Part shown: positions 55,571 through 64,000 of the stretch, piece by piece
Layout of the letters: each line of letters begins with the position of its first letter
How positions within the stretch are numbered: position 1 is the first letter of the stretch
Assembly: GCA_029964075.1 (NCBI GenBank)
Contig: CM057144.1
Span: 8,951,281-9,015,280 of the forward strand
Direction: 5' to 3'
DNA length: 64,000 nt
Origin: Patiria pectinifera
Taxonomy: Eukaryota > Echinodermata > Asteroidea > Valvatida > Asterinidae
Translations under genes and position numbers: made by a program
The notes under the pieces: model-generated
What the model was told of the DNA's origin: nothing
Databases searched by the model: none
What the model saw: only the letters and a program-made list of their open reading frames with translations

Positions 55571-56854
55571 GTTAAATAAACCCAAATTTTTTTTTAGAAA
55601 AAATGCATGAGTCCGAATGGTTGAACCTTTAGGCCTACTTCGGCCTACTTTAGGCCTACTTATAGGCTAATTTTCACCTCATATTTTCTGACAGATAAAG
55701 TTTTTATGGTGTATAAAACCCACCCTGCATGGCGGATCCTGGATTTGTAAAGGGGGTTAGCGGAGGACAAGTAATAAATAGGACCAAAGACCTAAAGCAG
55801 TGACTAGAGATTGTATAACGAGATTGTTATTTCACGAATCTTAGGGAACATTGGGATTTTCTACCCAGTTGGCATTTTTCCAGACGGAAGATGATGGTTA
55901 ATCATCCCAACCATCCCCATAACCCACCACTGCCTAATGACCCCCATAAAAACACGTTTTAGCTTAAAGAACAAATGGAGACTTAAAAGTACAGTTCTTT
56001 TTTAAAAACTTTTAAAAATTCGTTCCGTTCTTTAACAAGCTTAAAAAACACTTTTCTAATTCATATCAGTGTACGGCTTTAGTGATTCTTGATGCAAGGC
56101 ATCCTTTTATCAGTTAAAATTGAATGGACCGGTTATGTAATTTTGGGAGGGGGTTTATTGCAGGGAAAACATTTTGGAAGTTGGAAAATTATTCTTATGT
56201 ATTTAACATTTGTTTAAATGTATTAGTTTTCTTCAGCGTGGTGGAATATTGAGCGTATTATTGATGCAGGTGGAATATTGAGCGTATTATTGATGCATCC
56301 CCCCCCCCCCCAACCCAAACAATCATTCCTCAAAACGTATCATTATATCAGTACAATTTCCACTGCACTGCAATACGAATACACTGTGGATGCACCATTA
56401 AATTCAAGTGATTATTAACATTATAAAGTTTGTTTCCTTCAGGTGCATTGGTAAAACGCAGTACTTGTATTTGCAAGGGAATCATTCAGTTCTATTCTGT
56501 TAGCACCCGTGCATGCTTGGTGGCCATTTTGAGTCGGTTGTGTTTAAAAAAATCAGAACGCACATCAATACGGGGTGGGGGGGGGGGAGGGGGGGGTGAA
56601 AAGATAATAAAGCCCTTAAAACTTGTTGCCCCTTTCCCCCAAAAATGCCACAGAAATGTCTATTATGGCAACGTTTTCTGAAAAGATCAAACATAGGCCT
56701 TCTGGTTTTCAGCACCCCGCCCCTTTCAAGCAGAACCGTACCACGACAAGAGCACAACGTATAAAAACGCAATGACGAAGAACTTCAAGAACATTTCATC
56801 AAAATGGACAAATAAAGGCCAAACTGAACATCCGGGGTGAAGTTTGTACATGAC

Positions 56855-57180
56855 AGTATTGCGTAATTTTGCAATAAGTATTGCGCTATTTCGCAATAAT
56901 TATTGCACTATTTTGCAATAAGTAATGCGCTATTTCGCAATAAGGATTGCATTATTTCACAATACTATAACGTTATTTCGCAAAATAGTATTGCGTTATT
57001 TCGCAGTAGTATTGCGTTATTTCGCAATACTATTGCATTATTTCGCAATACTTTTTGCGTTATTTCGCAATACTGTTGCCTTATTTTGCAATAGTATTGC
57101 ATTATTTCGCAATAGTATTGCGTTATTTCGCAAAACAATTGCGTTGTTTCACAAAACTATTGCGTTATTTCGCAATAAGA
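56855..57180. repeat. FB-D right-arm array
   Basis: Inverted counterpart of the left array, with more unit divergence. From 57223 to 57960 I see only unique-looking intron. Confidence 0.9.
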
Positions 57181-57960
57181 TATTTTTTTACTTTTAAAAT
57201 CTGGCACGAACGGGCTTCCGTAAAATAGAATAAATTTCAGCAAAAATATAATGATAGCCAGGTGTCTTCCAAACCAACCCCAACTCAGATGGGCACTGTA
57301 ATCCTCGAACAATAACCACTAATCTGTTTAGCAGCTATTGTTGTGACCCAGAGGGCCACTCCAGCAGCCAACCGAGTGTCACGCTTGAGTAACCGGGCGG
57401 GAACAGTGTTCGAAGTGGGCGGCAGCTTACTGGGCGGTATCTGCTCGCCCGGTTCTCAAACGGTAGCATTCCGGATCTCATACCTTACATATTGCGCTAA
57501 TTAAAAAGCATTTACAGGTTCCAGATACATGACTATCGCTCGCTCAGTCTGGCTTCCAGACGCACAATTACAAAATTACAACACCGTCTGCAAATGGTGC
57601 CGACTAAATTTGGCCCACAAAACATGGCCCATTTGAATGAGTGTCCGTAGACAACTTGAGCTAATATGTCATAGATTGGGCATAGCGTTCTGCCGCCTTA
57701 CAAAAAACACCATATTGATAACAACAAAAGAAACGGGCAAACAGATCCTCGAATCATACGCTTACGAAAACCACTGACTGGAAAAAGTAACAATTTCCGC
57801 GCTGTGAATTTGTCGACCATCTCCCACAATGCACTGGGAAAAATGAACTCTCCGTGGCAAACTCTTGGTGGCGCACTGCATTGTGTATATCGCCAGATTG
57901 CCAAAACAGCCTTGGTTTTTGTAAAGATATTTGTTTGAACAGCCATTGTTTATGTTAAGA

Positions 57961-59591
57961 TTTTTTGGCTTTTCCGCTTAAAAGCGGAAAAGCCTTTCTT
58001 TCATTTCTGATTTTTGGCTTTTCTGCAAAGTTGCGGAAAAGCCTTGGTGTTTGTTCTGATTTTTTTTTCTTTCTTCTTCTTCTTCTATATCATTCAAAGT
58101 TACCATAGGCATAGTCCCTATAGCAAGGATGTGTCCCGAAGAGTGACGTCATGGTGACTTCATCATGGGTCACGTGAGGTCACTTAAAAGATTTCTAGAT
58201 TTAATCTTTGAAAATCAATATAAAATCAATTGTGTGAGACCTAAACTTGATTTTTGCGGGAATTGATATAATAATCCAGAGTCTTCATTTTATCTCCTGT
58301 GCGTAAACTCAAGTGACCCTTCCTTCTGGTCCAAACCGGAAGTGGCTTATAAGTCAAATCTGAAAAAAAATGTGAATTTGCTTTCAACGATGTAAGTCTG
58401 TGGTGAGGTTGTAGTTCACACAAAAAAAACAGGTGATGACATAACGTGTTAGAGCGCCCTCTAGCGGCAGGTTGAACAATATTTAATATGAATTTTCAGT
58501 TGATGTCTATGGTGAAGTTTGCGGTTATCACTTCAAAATGAATATATATATGATGACCTTAATGCAGACAACACATGTGCGCGAAAAAAAATGATGACGT
58601 CATGAAACCGGAAGTTAGAATGAAAAAAAATCATTTTCTTTGAAAATTCCTAACAAATTAACCCTGAGTGTTATATTCTTGAATTTTGCTGCAAAATACA
58701 CTCTAAGGGTAGGTTTAAAACCTTCCTACATTTAGGTTTGGTGGCAATTAGCGTACTTGGACATGCCCTGCAGTACACTTAAAACTCAGGTTGACTTTAA
58801 AACAACGTATAGCACGGACATACATGTACATATAAAATATCGTATAGCACGTACATACGATGTACATGTACATTGTACCCCGGTACATTACGTCCCTTCA
58901 TTCTCGCCAAAAGAGGGAGGTACATAACTTTAACGGTTGTACCACAGACGTACAAACACATGCTGTGGGATGTATGCATAAGCTAGGCTAGCCCGCTACA
59001 GATACTGATCTCGTACAGGAAATTTCTCTGTTTGCATTGCCAAAACTCCTTTACGTGGCGATTTTGTTTTATCCAGATCACCAGGCATCTATGGACTTTC
59101 TGCCGAGTTGTATAACAAGGAATATAAAAAAATATTGTGTGTTTCGGTACTTTTAATGATTGTAATGAATATTCACATTTTCCAAAACTTGTAAATTTTC
59201 CCTCACCATATCTGCTAATAGGTACGGTACTGTTTATGTTTTAACAAATTTTTAATTGTGTTCTGTCCATGAAAGTTCCAAGTTGTCTGGTTCCCACAGC
59301 TGCAAATGCAAAATAAGGTCGAAGGACGATATTTCCAGTGTGAAATTGTAAAAACATTTATGCGATCAAATATCAACAAAGCAAATTCGTTATGGGCAAC
59401 ATCACATATGGAGCTTCAATACTAAATACCAAATTTAGCAAATTTTGACATCAAATGCAATTTCAATATACTTACATAATACATTTATATATAACTTACA
59501 TAATACATTTATACTCTAAAGCATAAACTCATACAAAGATCATAATGCGGAAAAGCCCTATGTTCTGTTGCAAACAGACATATACCTCTAG
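57961..59591 (+). mobile_element. Helentron-like unit 12
   Basis: It starts with two hairpins (GGCTTTTCCGCTTAAAAGCG at 57966, GGCTTTTCTGCAAAGTTGCG at 58015), then (TTC)n and a diverged body with TGACGTCA, ACTTCCGG and the TACATAACTTTAACGGTTGT line also found in segments A and B. It ends TGCGGAAAAGCCCTATGTTC, hairpin, CCTCTAGT at 59591. Confidence 0.68.
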
Positions 59592-61130
59592 TTGGCTTTT
59601 CCGCAAAGTTGCGGAATAGCCTTTGTTTTTGTTCTGAATTTTTTGTTCTTTCTTCTTTTTTTTGTTCCCAAATGCCATAGACTTTGTATACGATTTTTGT
59701 ACTCGCCACTTTTGCCATTTATTTTTGTCGTACATCATTCAAATTATGCATATGCATTGTCCTTATAGCAAAGTTGTGTCTCGAAGAGTGACGTCATGAT
59801 TACGTCATCATAGGTCAAGTGACCTCATTACAAACGTGCATATTTTGAAGTCCTATATCTACAGAACTGTAAGTCATGGGGTTGAAACTGGGTATATAGG
59901 TAGACCGGGATGTATTGTAGGTAAAAATTGAGGTGACGTCATGATGATGTCATTGTGCGATTTTATATGAATTTTTGAATTTTTGGACCTTTAAGCCATA
60001 TCTAACGAACGCAACATACAAAATTCAAAATTCTTTTTGCATTATATGTTTGTTAGGTAATAGGTATGTGCACAAAATTTTGAAAAATGTGTGACGTCAT
60101 CATGACATTATCAAAAATGCGATTTTTCAAAACCCATATAAGGGAAAGTCCGATCGTAGTGAAACTTGGTGAATAGCTACATAATGGTACATGTATGCAA
60201 TATCCAAAATGATGTCACCATGACATCATCAGTTGATTTTTTATGATTTTTTTAATGTTTACAATTTCATTACACTTTCAAAATTTAACATTTCCCTTCA
60301 TTGGATTGACTTGAAGCTTAGTACAAACCAAGACCACAATGCAAAAATTTGCAAATTGACAAGTGTTATCAAGATGACGTCATCATAGGGCATGTGACGT
60401 CATCATATGCCAAATCCGAAGTGACATGAACATGATGCCATCAACTAATTTCTTTGGCTTTTTCGCAAATTTGCGAAAAAGCCTTTCTTTTTGTTCAGAT
60501 TTTTCTTGGGTTGAAACTCGGTATGTTGGTAGACCAGGATGTGTTAAAGGTAAAAATTGTGGTGATGTCATGATGATTTCATCGTGTGATTCTATATGAT
60601 TTTTTGAATTTTTGGACCTTTAAGCCATATTTCATGAACGCAGCAAGCTAGATTCAAAATTCTTTTTGTATTTGGTTTGTTAGTTAAATATGCCCAAAAA
60701 TTTGTGAAATGTGTGACGTCATCATGACGTCATAAAAAATGCGATTTTTGAAAACACATATAAGAGAAAGTCCGATCATCATGAAACTTGGTGGATAGCT
60801 AGATAATGGTACTGGTATGCAAAATCTGAAATGACGTCACCATGACGTCACCATGACGTCATCGGTTGATTTTTAATGATTTTTTTAATATTTACATTTT
60901 TATTCTGCTTCCAAAATTTAACACTTCCTTTCATCTGATTGACTTCAAACTTGAAACAGTTAAGACCACAATGCAAAAGTGTGCATTGACAAGTGTTGTC
61001 AAGATGACGTCATTGTAGGGCATGTGACTTATCATTAAGGTGCATTTTTCAAAGTCTCGTATTGAAAAAACTATCATTCCGAGTGGCTTAAAATTGCGCC
61101 TGAACGTAGTCCGATAGGTACGTGTTATAC
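59592..61130 (+). mobile_element. Helentron-like unit 13, with a nested 5' end, truncated
   Basis: TGGCTTTTCCGCAAAGTTGC follows the previous terminus directly. The body has 147-bp-type units. At 60452-60510 another 5' hairpin (GGCTTTTTCGCAAATTTGCG) is joined after a short tail to mid-body text (GGGTTGAAACTCGGTATG), which marks a rearrangement. The 3' end is missing; D3 begins near 61131. Confidence 0.6.
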
Positions 61131-61361
61131 GGGTAATTCCATTACAGAAAATACCTCACCTCTGTTTACCTACATTTGCATATCAGCGCGCATGCGCACA
61201 AACATTCGCTGAAAAGAATAGCGCCCAAGCCACACTCTCATTGTCCACTGCATGCCCCACACCCACAAAGGACCCTGTAACATAATAGCTCGTCCTAGTT
61301 TTTTCAGCGACGCGTAGCGTGAAGACTTACAATTTTTAGCTGTTCTCGCTGTGATTACAAA

Positions 61362-62196
61362 ATGGCGGACTCCGCCAAAACCAAAAGAAAACTGTCTCAA
61401 GCCGTTCTACTGGAAAGTCACCCTCTACTCAATCCAAGCGTGATAATTCCTCTGCTACGACTGGGTCCAATCTCCCGGGTTCGGCAGTTGGAATTTCTCC
61501 GGGGGTCAACATGGTCACAGAATTCTCCAATGAGAATTACGGCCACTCCCCAACAAATCCCGCATTCTTACGGCAGTCTGCAAGAGCACGTGCACGCTTC
61601 GGAACAACAGGTCGACTCGCATGTGCAGGCGGGACGGCGGGGCTTGGCGTTCGAAACCCAAAGGTTCCTCGGTAATCCGACCAGCCCCGCCGGGTCACAG
61701 AGGCTTGGGGCACCACCACCATCATCTTCAGTCAGCCATACTACGGGTTCGTATTCTCAACCTAGTTTTACAAGCGAATCTCGGCGAGATTTTCTTCATC
61801 ATTCGGAGCCTCACACGTGGTCTTTTTCCCGAACGATCCTCGTCACTTCGACCACAATACTCGCACTCCGTATCCACTCAGTGTTCCAGCCTACGACCCG
61901 CGGGTTTATCCCCAGACCTTTCCGATGGGATTTTCACACCATTACACATCTTATCAGGGTAATTCTTCACATTCTCCACAAGATCATGGTGTACCTTTCA
62001 CAGGACAAAGACTCCGTTCTCCGCAACGCTTCGGTGAACACACCAGCCGGGCGGGGAGAGAACGCCGCGATTCACGGCGCCGTTCCCGGTCTCGTGCGCG
62101 GTCCCGTTCGGACTCCGACGATCGACATCGGCGCCGACATCGTTCTTCTCGTCGTCTCCCATGTTCGAGATTACCTTCTGGGTTTTCACTTATAAT
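61362..62196 (+). pseudogene. D3 gag-like ORF1, frameshifted
   Basis: MADSAKTKRKLSQ opens at 61362. The natural-looking composition then moves to another frame near 61400 (KRDNSSATTGSNLPGSAV, FSNENYGHSPTNPAFLRQSA) with two stops, and ends in an arginine-serine-rich stretch (RRSRSRARSRSDSDDRHRRR, about 62070-62150). A Ser/Pro-rich, then RS-rich basic protein right after the left repeat fits a DIRS ORF1. The unshifted frame from 61362 stays open to 62195, but its later part looks like out-of-frame translation. Confidence 0.52.
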
Positions 62197-62820
62197 GTTA
62201 TTTATTCTGTGAAAATGCATGATAACACTACAGCCTTGCCGCCTTTCCATTAGCAGCACTCGACCGGCTATCGGTAAGCTTTCAGTTTCTCCATCCTATA
62301 ACAGTGGGTTGGTCCTTTTGAGCATGTTCTTATTACAGACTCACATGTTTCTACGCTCAAGCTACCTTTGGATAGTACTTTTTAGTAGGATGCATCCTGA
62401 TGCCACTTAGTTTGATATCATTACAAGATTTAAAAAAAAAAAAAAATAGTCTTGACTATCCATAGACTGGTAGTCATGGTAGTGGTACTCAAACGTTACT
62501 GGCGTCTGGATGCAGCATTCTTTCCCTGCTTCTTCCCAATATATACGATTGGGTTGGGGGTTTGTTGTGTAGGAGGATTCCTTATTCGGATTCTTGATAT
62601 TCTATCATTGAATATCTTGCTTAGCTGGCCTGTTTATATATTCATCAGCCTGTTGGGATGGTTCGTTGATTTTACAATAGACCAAGGATTCTTACTCTTA
62701 CTCTTCTTTGTCTGGTGCCCTTGCAAGTTGCCATGATATCTCCCTTAACTGATACAGTTTTATTGGAGATTTTATCATTCTGCTTTATTGTCTAGATTGG
62801 TGGAATTGCTTTTGGACTTA

Positions 62821-62930
62821 TTGCTAATTCTGGCTATTTGGCATTCTTGTCTTGAATGAATGTTTCTTGGCATAACATCAGGTTATATAGCAAGACTTTA
62901 TGGTGCAGGATTCCATACTTTGAGATAAGT
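62821..62930. repeat. 110-bp block shared with 43907-44016
   Basis: Second copy of the block; see 43907. Here it lies within D3, between ORF1 and the reverse-transcriptase remnant. Confidence 0.85.
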
Positions 62931-63339
62931 TAATCCTCATAGGTGCTTGGCATGCATGTACATCCTCTACGTCGGTCTCCAACGGGTCTCAAACCAGCAT
63001 GATTCAGCTAGGAGTTTGTAGACCGGCCTTCTCTTCATCCTTGGCTTACAGCAGAATCTCGACATATCCCCACTGCTTCGAGTCTTTAGAACAAGTATTT
63101 GTCCTACAATCCGGCCAGATGTGGTTTATGTAACTTCATACATAAAGGGGTTGTCAGACACTTCTTCGAAGCATTGTTCAGAATTCTTGTCTACCTCGGT
63201 TATCCCTGACCACGAGCTTCTGCCTCAACATGCACTTGTTTGTTGCTTTACAGAAGGTTATCTTTCTTTAAGGAATGATCTAGACCAGGATACTTTCAAC
63301 TGGATCAGGTTTCGGCTTACTTCAATCTTCTCAGTCAGT

Positions 63340-63650
63340 AGCAGTCTGACGAATGGCGGCCCATTATCAGACTCGACATGCAACAAGGAATTCAGTTGGA
63401 AATGCTTTCTACTTCTCTCCAGTCTCTTGAGACGGTTGGTTGCTGCTTCCATCAATCATTGGGATACTAATGTCCTTGTACAGTACCCATGCATGGATCA
63501 TCGGAAGTTGGAGTTCTGCATACCTACAGGGTTTCGCTACAGACCTTTGGATTTTCACAGCTCCTTTGGTTCCTTTATAAGAATCACCGTTGTTACAACA
63601 TTCCTTTACAGCAAAACAGATCTATTTGCTGTGGTACTTAGATGTTAGGC
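63340..63650 (+). pseudogene. D3 reverse-transcriptase fragment
   Basis: One frame gives EWRPIIRLDMQQGIQLEM, then LSTSLQSLETV, which fits the DIRS RT line RPIIDL-(x)n-KFKMET-x-x-x-x-LQSLE. The next frame gives INHWDTN and MDHRKLEF, which fit SIDLKDAYFHVPxHPDHRKFLRF. The catalytic Asp of the SIDLKDAY motif is no longer in a readable frame. Downstream, ALLGKVQHNVMTSEPSGILM (63755-63820) recalls the connection domain (LLGKLN-x-VP-x-GR). A dead copy. Confidence 0.6.
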
Positions 63651-64000
63651 TACAGCAGACCTTACATGTAATTGTATCTCCAGTTTAGCCTTTAACAGTC
63701 TACCTAACTCGCACTTGAGGTGGTTTTTCATCTTCAGCATTAAGCTCCTTCAACTTTGTTTCAGGCTTTACTGGGAAAGGTTCAACACAACGTGATGACA
63801 TCAGAACCTTCTGGCATCTTGATGATGGACCTAGTTCCCTGGTGCATGACACACAGAAGCTCTGCACAGCCTTTCCTTTGTCTTCCCATCAATGCTAAGG
63901 GTCACCTCCAAAGGGATTCCAGTTACCCATCTTAGCTATGACCTACTGCACCTTTAAGGACTATGTACCGGGTAACTACATATTCTACCATCGCATTGGG

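Larger units (their letters stand above)
55127..57222. mobile_element. Fold-back element FB-D (2.1 kb) with GCGAAATAACGC arrays
   Basis: The terminal inverted repeats start TACGGAAGCCCGTTCGTGCC and continue AGATTTTAAAAGT (one mismatch in about 33 bp). The flanks are AAATCG (55121-55126) and AAATAG (57223-57228), a 6-bp duplication with one mismatch. Each arm continues as an array of a near-palindromic 21-bp unit, ATTGCGAAATAACGCAATAG (about 20 units, 55171-55570), inverted on the right (about 15 units, 56855-57180). Some units are 24 bp. The 1.28-kb centre is non-coding, with a 29-bp tandem duplication at 56241-56297 and poly-C and poly-G tracts. It shares its terminal nine bases with FB-C. 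Confidence 0.88.
61131..64000 (+). mobile_element. DIRS-type retrotransposon D3, 5' part
   Basis: The left edge has TTTACCTACATTTGCATAT, matching in pattern the CTTACCTGTAGAGC plus TGCATATT of D2's left repeat. A gag-like ORF starts at 61362, and a reverse-transcriptase remnant lies at 63340-63600. The element runs off the window. All frames are broken. Confidence 0.62.

Noticed and set aside
53489-64000. Search for the next TMCO3-like exon
   Set aside because: No segment resembling the family's next helix with flanking splice sites was seen; it is probably beyond the window.

Overview
The window is animal nuclear DNA, not bacterial or viral. Its only host gene is one spliced gene on the + strand. 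Five coding exons with consensus splice sites and matching phases (5901-5993, 8425-8647, 40420-40629, 52166-52302, 53338-53488) together encode about 271 residues of the membrane domain of a TMCO3-like, CPA2/KefB-type cation:proton antiporter. The 5' exons (N-terminus, coiled coil) and the last exons lie outside the window. The introns are very unequal: about 2.4 kb, 31.8 kb, 11.5 kb, 1.0 kb, then more than 10.5 kb. The load of DIRS elements, Penelope-like elements, Helitron-like arrays, hAT miniature elements and fold-back elements suggests a marine invertebrate, perhaps an echinoderm or another deuterostome. The species cannot be fixed from sequence alone.

Layout. 1-787: 3' end of a DIRS-type retrotransposon (D1) with the tyrosine-recombinase C-terminus. 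788-5510: a reverse-oriented Helentron-like copy split by fold-back element FB-A, which itself contains fold-back element FB-B and a Penelope-like element, each with its own target-site duplication. 5901-8647: two exons around decayed hAT-like and IS630/Tc1-like transposase remnants. 8922-12792: a hAT miniature element, a ~185-bp tandem repeat, a 490-bp miniature element, a 1.1-kb imperfect palindrome and a tandem repeat of ~147 bp. 12793-37876: about eleven head-to-tail Helentron-like units, all + oriented, very rich in the palindrome TGACGTCA. This array holds fold-back element FB-C, a 3.3-kb duplicated segment and a 640-bp insertion present in only one of the two duplicates. 37877-42056: small elements around the third exon (truncated and complete hAT miniature elements, a perfect hairpin, a pogo/Tigger-like element). 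43741-45200: a LINE-like fragment and undefined sequence. 45693-51845: a full-length but decayed DIRS element (D2) with inverted terminal repeats and an internal complementary region. 52166-53488: two exons. 55127-57222: fold-back element FB-D. 57961-61130: further Helentron-like copies. 61131-64000: the 5' part of a third DIRS element (D3).

The most unusual content is (i) a set of fold-back elements whose arms are arrays of short palindromic units, three of them with 6-bp target duplications and two sharing the terminus TACGGAAGC, and (ii) the long head-to-tail array of elements with Helentron/Helitron2-like ends: a 5' hairpin whose sequence is repeated inverted just inside a 3' hairpin, followed by CTAGT. 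All repeat identifications come from reading structure by eye. No database search was run.
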